This document shows, piece by piece, positions 1-13,000 of a stretch of 64,000 nt of DNA. The notes beneath the pieces were generated by a model. The model saw only the letters and a program-made list of their open reading frames with translations, had not been told where the DNA came from and ran no database searches. The translations under genes and the position numbers were made by a program. Source of the stretch: Bemisia tabaci (taxonomy: Eukaryota > Arthropoda > Insecta > Hemiptera > Aleyrodidae); NCBI RefSeq assembly GCF_918797505.1, contig NC_092798.1, positions 11,297,501 to 11,361,500 on the forward strand. Reading direction: 5' to 3'. Numbering within the stretch: position 1 is the stretch's first letter; each line of letters opens with the position of its first letter.

Positions 1-904
1 CAAATAGTGAAATTATGCATTTTGTCAATTTCCCAGGCAAATATTCAAACATTCTTTCTTAGATTGTAATTTTTGATTACTCTCTTAATTTTGGACAAAA
101 TAATTCATTGCTCCTTTAAGATAGAATTCTCTGTAAAAAGCATCATAGAATAGTAATTTAAACGATTTTTAGCTCCTGAACGATTATTTATCTTCACATT
201 TTCAGCAGTTCATAAAATACAGAATTTTTATCACTTTAACATTTAAATACATGAGAAGCATTTTTAAGAGGAAGGAATAAGGAGATTTCGTAGATTTGAT
301 GAGTTTTTCCTTCCAAAATATTGAAAAAATTGAGCTCTTCGCCATAAAATTACAAAATTTCGTCAACTGTCAAAATTTGACTATTTGCCCAGGCATTTAA
401 TATAATGCTTGATTCGACTAATTGCCTGCGACCCAGCGATATCAATAGGTCGCAGTACTTTTGACTTTGTTTTAGGACTTTGGAAGATAATTTTTGGCGC
501 GAACTTTCCTCAATTTTTATCTCTTGACTGAAATTTCGTTTTTCTGAAAATAATCCACCTGAACGTCAAAATTTGAAATATATCAATCGCACCCAGAATA
601 CTTTGCACAAAAACGGAAGATCCAGCTTAAATCATCGCACTCGATAATCGCGCGACCAGCTCGCGTCACGGGCTGTCCGTGGAACCGTAGCTTTCCGTTT
701 TCCCGCCGTTTGCGCGTCGTGACGTCACACGTTGGCTCGCGCCCAAGAGGCGTCGTGGCGCCTTGCGGTTCCGGGTCCGTCGCACCGCCGGAAACTCCAG
801 CGCAGCACCTCGAGTTTTCCCGGCGTCGCTTGAGTTTGACCGTCTGATAAGCGGGCCGACAAATTCTTGAGAAGTTGGGATTTTCCTTGTTTTTAAACAA
901 GGTT
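1..904. other. Intergenic, no gene seen
   Basis: AT-rich sequence with no coding signal. A CpG-rich patch at about 640-830 contains GTGACGTCAC and may be regulatory or repeat-derived. The open frames across it on the minus strand are CpG-driven and match no family I know. Confidence 0.4.
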
Positions 905-1490
905 TCGTCAAGTCCGGTATTTTCGGAAATGGTCCTGACTTTTTAAGGGGGGGTTCGGAAGTTCTGAAAAAGTGCGGAAATTCCGCAAGAGGTCCGGAAT
1001 TGTTTTCATTTTTGTCTCAATTTGAGCGAGAAATTCAAATTTTTGAAATTTTGTCAGGGTGCCTACAAGTCCGGAATTTCCGGAAAGTCCAGAAATTGTA
1101 CTGATTTTTTAAGGACGATCCGGAAGTTCTAAAAAAGTGTGGAAATCCCGCGAGAAGGTCCGGAATTTTTGTTATTTTTGTCGCAATTTGAGCGACAAAT
1201 TCAAATTTTTTAAATTTATCGAATTTCGTCAAATGGAGGTACTGAAAAAGTACTGAATTTGTCTGTTAGGGAGGACTGAATTTCTTCGGAATGTACTGAA
1301 AAAGAACTGTGAAAGTACTGATTTTCGGCCTGCCTGTTTTAGTAGACACCCTGTTTTCGAATTTCGTCAATTGGAGATACTAAAAGAGTACTGAATTTTC
1401 CTGTTGAGGGTTTCTGAATTTTTGGGGATGTACTGAAGAAGTACTGTAAAAGTGCTGATTTTTTGCCAGCCTGTTTTAGTAGACACCCTG
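905..1490. mobile_element. Nested MITEs with CAGGGTGTCTAC ends
   Basis: A complete element at 1055-1353 starts CAGGGTGCCTAC and ends GTAGACACCCTG. Its interior repeats 'tccgg', 'gtactga' and 'ccggaa' motifs. It sits inside another member of the same family: the left part is at about 905-1054 and the right part at 1354-1490, which again ends GTAGACACCCTG. Complete copies elsewhere in the window measure about 263-299 bp. Confidence 0.75.
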
Positions 1491-2051
1491 TTAAATTTCC
1501 CCTCTGACAAGTGAAATGCGAAAGGAACTCTGCAAAGTCGCAAACCGAGACACGCAGTTAGGTAGTTTCATCCTCGTTACGTTTCTGTTTACATCAGAAA
1601 TATCGAGCAGCTAGTATGGGTCTAGCTAAGTATTTTTGCCGGGGCAAAAATTAGAGCGAACGTTAGGCTGGGGGACTTGCGAAAAATTTTTGTAATTTGA
1701 CATGTTTTGCGGGAGTATTTTGAGCTATTCGTATCGAAATTTTCCTGAGATTCAATTTTAAAGTTGACAGAAGTATCACGCCTTTTTTTCGCAAAACCCC
1801 TTTCATTTTCTGAAAGAGGTCGAGTAGATTTTTGGGAGGCTAGCCTTCTCTGCTTTCAGACACTTAGCAAGGAATTTGTTGGTCGTTTTTCTTCCAATTT
1901 CTTCCTCTCTTCCTACTCCCCACTTCTCTTTTCTTGTTCTTTTTTTGTTGTAGTGGAGACTAAATCCCCTCAAGTCCCCCCCTGTCTTCATGCCTGCCCC
2001 CCTCTCCTAATTCCGCAAACAATAACGATGTATTATTCAATCAAATGGGCG
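1491..2051. other. Intergenic, low-complexity pyrimidine tract
   Basis: No gene seen. The strand is C/T-rich from about 1880 to 2015, which creates a long but unrecognisable open frame. It joins directly to a MITE at 2052. Confidence 0.4.
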
Positions 2052-2309
2052 ATTGGACATTCAAGAAGAAATGAACCAAGCCACATCAACTATTGCCAGA
2101 TTTAATTGGGCAATTTACTTTTTTACCTGAAAACGGTTGTGCGGATATCTGTGTAAATTCCAGTGAATTTTCTGCATAGTACGAAACAGATTTCTTAAAA
2201 TTTCCAAGGGAATCCACACAAACGTTCCCTAGTAAGAAAGTAGATTGCCCAGTTAAATTTGGTAATAGCCGATGTGGCTTGGTTCCTTTCTGCTAAACGC
2301 AGTCCAAAT
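2052..2309. mobile_element. MITE, TTGGAC...GTCCAA family, copy 1
   Basis: Inverted ends: the left carries 'gaaccaagccacatcaac', the right 'gatgtggcttggttcc'. The outer bases are attggac and gtccaaat. About 258 bp with no coding capacity. Related copies are at 2599-2867 and 3843-4140. Confidence 0.7.
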
Positions 2310-2598
2310 GGCGTATATAGCTATTGTCGATGAAGCAGTGTACATCCTACAGTTAAATAATTTGTCTACACCGAATCTGACTCCCTCGAACCGAACCCTA
2401 CCCCCTCGAATTTCACAGCACGGCACACAGTAGAGCGAGTAAAATGAAGAAGTCGGACATCATGCTGAAAAAAAATAATTTGAGTAAGTTAAGTAATTTG
2501 TCTTGATTACAACAAACATAAGTCCAAATTATGAACTCTGGAAGTTTCGAAGTATTTCTATTGGTCTCCTCGATTCCCTCAAGAAATACCCCTTACAG

Positions 2599-2867
2599 TT
2601 GGACCGCGCGTTAAGCAGAAAGGAACCAAACCACATTAGCTATTGCCAAATTCTATCGGGCAATTTAATGTTTTGTATGAGAACAGTCGTGCGGATTTTT
2701 GTAAAAATTTCAGTGAATTTTCTGCATAGTACGAAGCAAATTCCATAACATTTTCAAATGAATCCGCACAAACGTTCTCTTGTACAATATTAAATTGCTC
2801 GGTCAAAAATGGCAACAGCTGATGTGGCTTGGTTCCTTTCCTTTTTGGTGCTAAACACGGTCCAATT
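2599..2867. mobile_element. MITE, TTGGAC...GTCCAA family, copy 2
   Basis: Starts ttggaccgcg and ends cggtccaa, with inner inverted segments 'aaccaaaccacattagc' and 'gctgatgtggcttggtt'. The same family as the element at 2052. Confidence 0.7.
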
Positions 2868-3023
2868 TATAACGTGACGACGCGAACATCAAAAGCTTTC
2901 CGGGTAAAACATTTCATATTTGAGCCGAATCGACTTTTTTTCTCTTTTTTTTTAAGTTTATAGGTAATGTAAGTTCATTCTTTAAAATACAAATATACAA
3001 TGAACTGAATCCACTGTGCGGCG

Positions 3024-3315
3024 TTGTTCAACGCGAACACGTCCAGCATCGATTCTCGAAATCTCATAGATTTCCAACCGTCACGTCGCGTGGGTCAACG
3101 TGAAAAACCGTTCCCTTCCAGCGTGAATCGTTGCGGCTTTCGCGATTTTCGGTGTTGGAAGTGTTGCGTAACGTACACGTGGACCCACGTCACGACGTCA
3201 CGGACGAGCGTCCGTTCGCGTGAGTTTTTGGCGAGAATCGCTCGCCGGGTGATGTGCCTTGCTCGAGTCCGGTGTCTCTTTTGGATTCGTATCCATGTCT
3301 TAATCCGTGTTTAGA
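3024..3315 (+). promoter_or_regulatory. CpG-rich candidate promoter / leader exon of copy A
   Basis: This stretch is much richer in CG dinucleotides than its surroundings and contains ACGTCAC and CACGTCACGACGTCACG boxes (CRE/E-box-like). A good donor, TTCGC|GTGAGT, lies at about 3219-3224, and the acceptor of copy A exon 1 is at 3652-3653. A non-coding first exon here joined to 3654 is a reasonable inference. No TATA box is obvious, and no transcript evidence is available. The open frame across it has no recognisable protein. Confidence 0.35.
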
Positions 3316-3653
3316 CAACTCGTTTCGGAATCCGCCTTGGAATGGACTGATTATTTGAGTTTTACAGTGTATCTCTGGAAAAAAAACTTGGAGTGTTAAA
3401 AATGAGGTAATTGCAAATCAAAATGATAGTTGGTCTCCTCATAAAAAATATCTAATTCCTATTCTGAGGATTATTTCTTCCTATTCCTTTTCCTTTCTAT
3501 TTCTATTTCCTTTTCTATTTTTTCGCTTTTTCCTATTTCTGTAAATTTAATTTAAATAGTAATATAGTAACTGAATGGTTAAAAATTGATTTCATGGTTG
3601 TTTTTATTATAATTATGATTAAAATCACCGTTAAAAATTGGTGTTTGTTTCAG

Positions 3654-3776
3654 TGTGAAGGTGTGAAGCGGGGTTTGGCGATCCAGGAGGAAGCATGGCG
3701 ACTCCGGCAGCGACGGACAACTCGTCGGTGCCCTCGCTCCAGCTCCAACCGAAATTCTGCTTTCGCAGCCTCCAAG
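3654..3776 (+). CDS. Copy A exon 1 (leader plus first 27 codons)
   Basis: The exon follows a TTTGTTTCAG acceptor, has 41 nt of 5' UTR, then ATG at 3695. It encodes a cytosolic N-terminus starting MATPAATDNSSVPSLQ. The donor is AAG|GTCTGT, a weak match. It leaves one base of a split codon (phase 1), which the exon at 16330 completes as Asp28. Copy B keeps the exon with three amino-acid changes, which supports its being real. Confidence 0.78.
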
Positions 3777-3976
3777 GTCTGTTCCCACAAACCGTCATCA
3801 AATTCCACATTAGCTATTCACTTATACTGTCCCTAAATATCAATTGGACCGCATTTAGCAAGAAGGAGCCAGCGCGATCACAGCGTTTTCAAAATCGTGC
3901 AAGTTCTTCTTCCCTTTCAAAAATACTCAATATAAGTACAGTATAAAAATTTACAGGATTCTTGTCCTTTAAAATT

Positions 3977-4026
<50 letters not shown>

Positions 4027-7000
4027 TAGGAATCAACGGCAATTTGATATTTTTAGAGATTTTCCGATAATTTTGAAGAAGCAACATTTTTACAACTCTG
4101 TCATTGCGCTGTTTCCTTTTTGCTAAATGCCTCTCCAATTGATTGTCTTTTGCTATTGTACAGAAAAAGTGACTTCAGTCCACTTGGAGGGGAAAAAAGT
4201 CGATTCTTTCTGTTTCCCTTTGTTTTTATAATAGTGGAGTTTTTAGGCTAGATAACCGAACTCTGAATCGTATAATTTTCAGGCGGTCAATCGTCCGTAA
4301 AAACCAGAAAATATCTGAAAATTCAATGCCATCAGAAAAGTCAAAATTGAATTTTAGTAGACACTCTGAACCGAAGTGTTTGTCAGCTAATCTATAACTT
4401 GGATTCCTAACCGAAGATTCCGGTCATAGAAACTGAAGTGCGGTTTCGATGACCGAAAACTCATAGATCTTCTAAATGAACCGAAGCTCGGTCCTCACAT
4501 GATCGAAGTTTGTTTTTCTGTGTGTCGAATTAAGTAAAAAATCCTGGTCTCGAGTTTTAGATGGTACCCTAAAGAAATAGTCAAGGGGGGTGCAGTTCAA
4601 TTTTGTGCCAACTCGAGGTTTCAAAATGATTGATGAACTGGAAATTCTGAACCCGGAATATGACAGATTAAAACTTGAAATGCAGGTAAACGTCCAAGGT
4701 GAATAGGATCTTGCTGCTTAAACACAGAAAATTTAATTACTGAGACTAGAACTTAGAGAAGTGCTCTACGTACCTTTTAGGGCAAAAAATGCCCGAAAAT
4801 GTCAACCCAGCCCGAAGTTATGGCGCTTTGAAGTTTGTATGAGAAGAAACGTCTGCCGCATTGCCATATAGTCCTTCCCTCTGCAAACCGTGGCAATCCT
4901 CCGATCCTCACAAGTTGGCAACATTGTTTTCCCTGGATTTAAATCTATCATAAACAGTCGATTGTAGGAAAGGCAGCCTGCTTCGCACAGAATCGATATA
5001 AGTCGATAGTTTTACATGGGCCAAACAAACTTTCGAAAATCGACAGTGCTTCAAAATCGACACTTTACAAGGTTTTCCATTACATTCATCGATTTCTTCG
5101 GAATGTTTCGTCTTTAAAGATAAGTGAATGGGTCATAAGCTTTTATCACATATGACGGGCAGTCTTCAGCTCCTAATTAACAACACTGAACCGCATTGTA
5201 TGGAAGAAAATATGCTGCTTTTATGCGGTAAATTATACTTTTTACAATGACGAAATTTAAGTGGTGATTGTATGTAAATAGGGAATAGAACGTTTAACGT
5301 TTTAAAGAATTAGAAATTCAGTTTGTAGTGCTCTATTTGTTAGGATTTCAAACGCACATGTAGTCTCAATGAGACGTTTTGATAAACGAGAATTTCGGGC
5401 GAATATCATCAGAATACTGCCGTGTTAAGGAAGAACGCCATATGAGCATTCAGGGGTTGCAAAATTTCCCATGGCAAATCACTAATTTTCAGGAAAATTT
5501 TTGAATGTTTGTCATACATTTCTCAGATAATTTTGTTTGTAGTGTGATCTAAATTGTCTGAAAATTTCAAGTAAAAATATTCATAATTTCCCTTAAAAAT
5601 AAAAATTTTATCGAAGGAAATCTGGCAAATCTCGAATGTTCATACGGCGTTCTTCCTTTGCACGGCAGAATATTAAACTTGTTCGCATCATACTTCTCAT
5701 GACCAAATGGTTTTTGCAATGCCCTCTGAAAATTCTGTTAATAGTTAAATAAGAATACCCACTCTGAAGGGAATGCCTACCTGTAATGGAAAAGAGACCT
5801 TAGCCAGTAAAAACTGAAAATTGATTTATTAATATTAGAATGTAGAAGAGTGACCTGCCAAAATTGTAGTATCAATAACTTACGGAGGAGAAGGCACCGC
5901 GGCGCAGCGGTCAAGAAGATTGATCATGACGCTTGGGCGACGAAAGCTAAAATGCCTTCATTGTTTTGTTTATGCAATGAGCACATCCGTCAAGCACGAA
6001 TAGTTGTATCAAGAATCTCATATGTATCGGCACGGCGTTTGAGGTTTGTTTTCCCTTTTGTTTAGGAAAACGACTCTCCGTCCATTTTAGAAGCCTGTTT
6101 GAGTGTTATTTGTTCGCCGAATCAAAAATTTACTGTACAACCTTGCTTTCATCCGAGTTACACGTTGAGTAACCAGTGCAAATGTGTGTTTCCCTGGCTG
6201 ATGAGAGCAAGGTGAAAGAAAACATGGTTGTCACTACCGCGGTGGATAAAGTCATGGATAAACCGATTTTTTGAAACCGCGATATTTTGGTTATTATCGA
6301 ACTTAGAAATAGTTGCCGTTTGGACAGATCTTTTCATCGTCAGCTAATCCACAAAAATCAAGCATATTAAAACACGAGTCTGTGAATAGCGCAACTGACC
6401 CTTTGAAAACAAAACTCAATGGAAATGCTCGATAGTTTGAACAAAATCCTGCCTAGAGTCAATTTTTTGCATTCGCCTTGCCATTACCCTTAATGTCAGC
6501 CAAATTTTGTACAATCCTACATGCTGCAGTATCCAAAAAAAGAGATACCTTTTGTGGGAGCTCTTTCTCTGCAAAACTTACAGTTGCCCTCACCATAAGC
6601 TTTCATTTGAGCCATATTTCATTGAACCGCTCCAATATCCATGTAAAAGGGGAGGTCGATTTTTGCGAAGGCTGTTTCCAGACATTTAGAACAGCATAAA
6701 CTTGTCACGAGAGTCGTATAAACTATCCGAATACCACAACTTACGCGGAACGTTTTCAGGCCCGTGGCACTTCGGTAACTTAAAACCATACTGTCTTGTT
6801 AAGGAAAAGCGCCATATGAAGCCCGTGGCACTTCGGTAACTTAAAACCATACTGTCGTGTTAAGGAAAAGCGCCATATGAACATTCAAGGGTTGCCAAAT
6901 TTTCTCCGATAAAATGTTTATTTTTGATGAAATTTATGAATATTTTTCCTTGAAATTTTCAGGAAATATAGGCGAAAGTGTGAACAAAATAATCTGAAAA

Positions 7001-10000
7001 TTGGAGGGAAAATATTTATAAGTTGACGTAGAAATTCGTGTTTTATCAAAAGAAATTTGGCGACGCCTGAAGGTCCATACGACGTTTTACCGTAGCACGG
7101 CAGCAGCTGTGCTGTGGAAGTATGTTGTATGAGCCTTCAGACGTTGCCACATCCCCTTTGATGAAAAACGAATTTTCAGGAAAATTTGTGAATATTTTTC
7201 TCTCAATTTTTTAGAGAATTAAATTCGCAATTGATTCTAAGTAGTCTGAAAATTTGAAGAGAAAATACTCATAAGTTTTCTCAAAAATCAAGTTCTATCG
7301 GGGGCAATGCGGCAACGCTTGAATGTTCATACTGCGTTTTTGCTCAGCACAGCAGTACACAAAAAGGGGCCACGTCGCGTCGTCACGTTTTATGGCTCGG
7401 GGAATAATAAAACATGGCGGAGCAGCATGAGCATTTCTGGATCTCTCGCGCCAGTTCCTCTGCAACGGTAAACTTTTGACCTTTCGCATGCTGTTTGACG
7501 CATGAGTTTTTGCATCCCTCGAAACGGAAGAGGTCAGTGGCGAAGCGCGAATGATCGATTATCGATATTTCCCCCATTTGAAGCTATGGTAAATAATCGA
7601 TTATTAGAGTGTTCGTCACACATCCTCTTTATCGATCTTTTTAGGTATAAATGGCAGATCAGTCGAAACTTTGCAAAGCACGCCACGCCATTGGAAGAGG
7701 TTCTCCTAGCCAGGATCGAACGTTTATAAAGTAGCGTGGAAATTGACCTACATAATATCTCAATTCATCCCTGTTTCGTCCATAGGGAATACGTCGGAAG
7801 TTGACCGATCACACGACCCTTGCCGAAAAAAAGGAGGGTTGATTTTGAGTTTGTATTCCCATAATTGCAATTCGAGTGAATAACTGGTCGAAATAAACTC
7901 CTTAGAATTTCCGCATTTTGGACTGCGTCCCTCAGTTTTTCAATATAATCTAATCTTGAGTGTTCATCCGTGTACTTCTTATCGCAGTGGCGTTTTCTGA
8001 CTGAAAATTTGAAAAATAATGATATTAAAGAACTAAATGATATGAAAACGAACTAAGAGCCAAAAATTTTAAATCTAATCCAATCATGAGTGTTCATCCG
8101 TGTACTTCTTACCGCAGTGGCGTTTTCTGGCCGATAATTTGATAAAAATAATAATATTCAGGAACCAAATGATATGAAAACGAGCTAAAGGCCAAAAATC
8201 ATGCAGCGTTTTCAACTATTTACATTATTCACTGAAATATTTTTGACTTCCAGCTCGTTTTTACATCATTGACCATGTTCATAACAGCGTAGCTAGACAA
8301 ATTTGGGATTAAAATGTAATAAAATCCCGGTCTTTTATTGAAAATGAGATCGAGTTAACTTATTTTCCTTCTTCTCCCCCTGTTTCTTCTCTTATTATTC
8401 CTTGTTTCCCACGTTCCATTTTTTTCCGTTTCCTTTTTTCTTTTTTTTGAAAATCGCACTGAGGACACCACGGCATCGCCCAAAATCGATCGCCGCGTCA
8501 ACATCCGCGGTGTAGAGCACGGTCGCGCCCGGCATCTCAAACCCAGTGGCGTGGCCTGAATTGCGATGTATCGATTTTTCTGCCATTTAAACCTTTGGTA
8601 AAGAATCGATTATTAAGATGTTCAATGCAAACACCCTGTTTATCGGTCCTTTTCCATAGGTCTAAGTGGCATAACAATCGATACATCGCAAAGCACGCCA
8701 CGCCACTGCTCAAACCGAAACACGACCGCGCGTCACGTCACGCACGCGGTGGCGCCGCCGACGTCACGTACGCATCTCGGAACGTATTGTCCGCTGCTGT
8801 GACGTCCAGTCGTCGGAGCAATCCATTAGTGTGGCGTACTTCACGATATATCGATTGATCTGTCCTTAAACCTATGGAAAATAATCGATAAACAGGGTGT
8901 TCGCAACGTACACCTTAATAATCGATTCTTTACCGTAGCTTCAAATGGGGAATTATCGATAATCGATTCAATCCGTCCCGCGAAATAATAGCCGTCTCAT
9001 TGATTGAATCGTCTATCTGTCTCGCAGTCACGCGACTCCACTCCACAAAAACCCATATTTATTGTCCCCCCGCACCCCCCTCATACCCCCGCGGCGGGGG
9101 AGGGGTAGGACTGGTGTCGCGTTTCTTTCAATACTTCTCGGCTGACCGCGTTAATTGATAACACTGCCGCCGGTTTTGCTACCCGATGAGATTTTAATTT
9201 TGGACTCGTAGAGTGCCCTCGACTTGGGGGCCTTCCCTGCGGACCGATTAATGAAACTGATGGAGAAAGCGATAGACAAAGAAGACATTTGGAGGATGGA
9301 GCGATCCTATTGGTTGACATGGTTGGTTCTTATAGACTAAGGAAGAAAATGATGGATGTCGGGTCTTTACTGGGTTGCCGTTAGTTAGTCCATTACCTAC
9401 CTCCTATGTCCATTGCCACCACCTGCTTCCACCCATAGGATCCCTCAAAATCCCTTTTGTCGTCTTTGTCTATAGCTTTGTCTATCAATTTCAATAATCG
9501 GTCCGCAGGCCGCTGAGAGGCCCAACCCGACGAGCACTGCACGACCTCGAAGGACCACTCTGCCGTGCAACGCAAAAACGCCGTGAACGCAATTTTAATT
9601 TTTTTGGAAACAATGTATCATAGCAGAAAAACTTGTGTACTTCAGGACAATGTTTTTGCAGATCTCTTTCAAGAACTTAACCTGAAAATGTCAGGTGCAT
9701 GGGTAAAACATTTTTTTTTTTTTTTTTTTTTTACAAAGTGTTAATTTCCAGAAAACGCGCACTGGAAAAAAAACACATTGGATCTAGAGTCCAGACTCTT
9801 GAAAACATTGTCAAGAAAAAATACTCTTGATTCAATCAGATTTAAGCTTAAATCAAAAGGAAATCCGCTCAAATTAAGAGGCTTGGTTCTTGATTTAAGC
9901 AAAAATCCGATTGAATCAAGAGTATTTTCTCTTTTCGATGTTTTTAAGTGTCTGAACTCTAGATCCAATGTGTTTTTTTTTTCCAGTGCGGGGAAATTTT

Positions 10001-13000
10001 GATGGATTTACGGCTTTTTTGCTTAGCACGGCAGCACTTTGCAAGGATACTATCTAAAAGCGCAAAAATGCATGAACCCCAAAGCGCTTTTAAATACAAG
10101 TACAGTTTGTCTTCTTTGTCTATAGATTTGTCTATAGATTTCAAGAATCAGCCTGCTGGGGCTCATTTGAAAGTAGAGATACTTGCTTACGCCAGGAGGA
10201 CGACGAAAATTCGAAACGGCGCCGTTTTCATGTCACTACCCTCCCGTGAAGTTACGTCAGAATCGAACAGTTGTTCCACGTCTTTGTGACGTCACCCTCA
10301 AAGAGTCTATTGAGTTTGAGTGAGATCCGAGGAGCTTCGCTCAACTTGACTTGCGGTGGGGTCGCGGTGTCCTGAATATTCAAAAACTTCCCTGGCTTTG
10401 TGCTCAGACTTAATGAGTCGGGGCGGGGAGTCGCGCAGAACAAGGAAATATCGAGGGGTGGGGGAGGGAGTTCAGTGACGTCATGAAATATTTTGTCAGC
10501 AGGTTTATGCCCCACCCCTGTTCCCACCCCCGCCCCCGTCCGTTCGTTCGTAGTATCAATTATCACCACTCCAATCGATCACGCTACTTTTCTCGATGAC
10601 AGATCGTCATTTCCCAGACGAAAGAACATATCTCCCTTTCAGGGCTGAAATATGGACTCAAACTGCTCAAATTTTTATAAAAATTTGACCGGGCAGTTTT
10701 TACCCTAAAATTGGCAAATTTGTGCGTCTTATCAGGAGGGAAAGTCGGTGAAATTTTCAGTGGGAAACGCCCGAAAGTTTTCCCGTAAAAATACATACTT
10801 TGAGAGTGGAAATTTAGCACCTATAAAATGCACTTACGTTCTTCCGCCTGAGAACGAGAAAATGGCATCGGTCGTGCTAGGTCGGGTTTCCTCTTAGGCC
10901 CGAAATATGAAGAAGACGTTTTAATGAAATTATACTTGTCTCGGAGCTTTTATTCTGGAAAAATTTCAAGGAAAATTCCGTGGGCATATTCCTGTATTTG
11001 AATGAGTCGATGTTAAAACCTAACTTATCCAAATTCAAAATTGTTCTTTCAAAAGTCTGCGCTTCCTTTAGAAGGGCCCTACAGGGCAGTATAGTATTCC
11101 ATTAGCTTCTAGCCATAGCTTCTGTGCATCGTGTGTCGCAAAGTTTTAAAAAAAGGAATAAATGAACAGTAAAACCCGACAACTTGCACTTAAAGAAGTT
11201 CTCGTCGCAAGCATGCGACGATTCTTTAATTCGCCGCCATGAGTAGTTGCGAATTGATTCAAGCTGAATTTCTGTGGGGCTCTATTAACTTGTACCAACC
11301 CTGATAAGTCGGTAAAATTTAGGGAATTTTGCTGCGAAATGGGCCTGTTGCAAACTTTTGCTAGAGCAAAACTAAGAGTTGTTCCTTACAGATAATGCTT
11401 CAAAAATCACGATGAGCGCATCGGCAAAGTCTGAAATGCACTCATAACTTCACAATCTGCCCAAGAAATTTGCGGTTTTTTGAGCTTCCCGCTTCGAAAA
11501 CGATACTACGGTACAGGTGAACATTTCGTTAGAGGAGTCGTTCCATTGGCGGCAATACTCATCATGGCCGACGCCAGTCCGCCGAAACACCTGTGATGGG
11601 ACGAGATAACATCTGAACAGGATTAAACCAGATAACAATCGGCGTTTTTACGTTCATATTTTCCTCGCCCGCCTTAATTGATCTTGAACTCTCCTCGAAT
11701 TACTCGCGGAACTGCGCAAGCGTCGGCCATGATGAATATTGCCGACGATGGAGGGACTCATCTAAAAAAATGTTCACCTGTGCAGTAGTATCGTTTTTGA
11801 AGCGGGAAGCTCAAAATAACGCAAATTTCTTACGCAGATTGTGAATTTATGAGTGCATTTCAGACTTTGTCGATGCGCTCATCGTGATTTTTGAGGCATC
11901 ATCTATAGGGAACAACTCTTCATTCTGCTCTAGCAAAAGTTTGCAACAGGCCCATTATAGTTCCTACAGCCAAAACATTGCATTTTTTCACACTTAAGAC
12001 ACTTCGCGCTAAGAATTGTTAGTGATCAGCATTTTCATCAGAAAACGATTGGGGGGGGGGGGGGGGGGTAAAAAATAAAAAACCATACACTACGAAGCCA
12101 GGGAAAACTTGGGGATTGTTCAAAATATCTAAAAAGTCAAGGAATGTTTAAATCCAAGTAAATTTGCCACCCTCCAAAGAGCGATGATCACGATAGCTCG
12201 TGATTCCGCTCGATTTTGCCGACGGCGCACCTAGAATCGAGTCAATCGGAGATAGGTCGGACATGAAATTTTTTACTAAAACTGCAAATTTTGATATTTA
12301 TTTTGTCACATTTTAAATTCCAAGGGCTACCTTGACAAGAACATTTCACGAGAAACCAATAGAACCACTTTTAGAATCTCAAAGTTTTGTATAAACGGAG
12401 TTATAAGCGTTTGAAGTTTCCAAATTTTGTCCCATCGACTCGATCCACTGTGCGGCGGTCCCGAAAATTGCACCATTTGACAACTCGGTCTCTTACGGAA
12501 GATGGAATCAAAAGGAAACCATTTTCTTGATATTTCTATGTATATTAAATGATAAGATTCAGAAGAAGGTTAAGTGTGTAAGTGCCGATAAAGTCAGGCG
12601 AGTAATTTTATTGCACTGCATGATAGTCTACTTTTTATTTGTACATTATTCATCATTAATTTACTAATTTCTTTTTTTTCAAGTTGATTAAATACTCAAT
12701 CCGCCGTATCTTGGTGCAACGACGACGTATTAATGCGACGAGCGACTTATTTTGTTATCGTAAATGGAAAAAATTGAAGGCGCCCCGGCTTTTTCTATGG
12801 CAAGGTCTGGATGCAACTATTCGTGTTCTCTGGATGTCCATGTTGCTTACCAAAAAATTGAAGGCGCTCTAGGTTTCTTAATCAGAATGCATGGCTGCGG
12901 GGCGCGAGCGTTAGTTCTCAAGGGTTATGTAAGTTGCACTTACAATCCTTTTTACCTCAGAGTTCAAATAACTCGTGTTGCATCACGGCAACGTTGCCAA

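Noticed and set aside
7295..7577. Overlapping small minus-strand frames
   Set aside because: They span the ends of MITEs and carry no recognisable protein.
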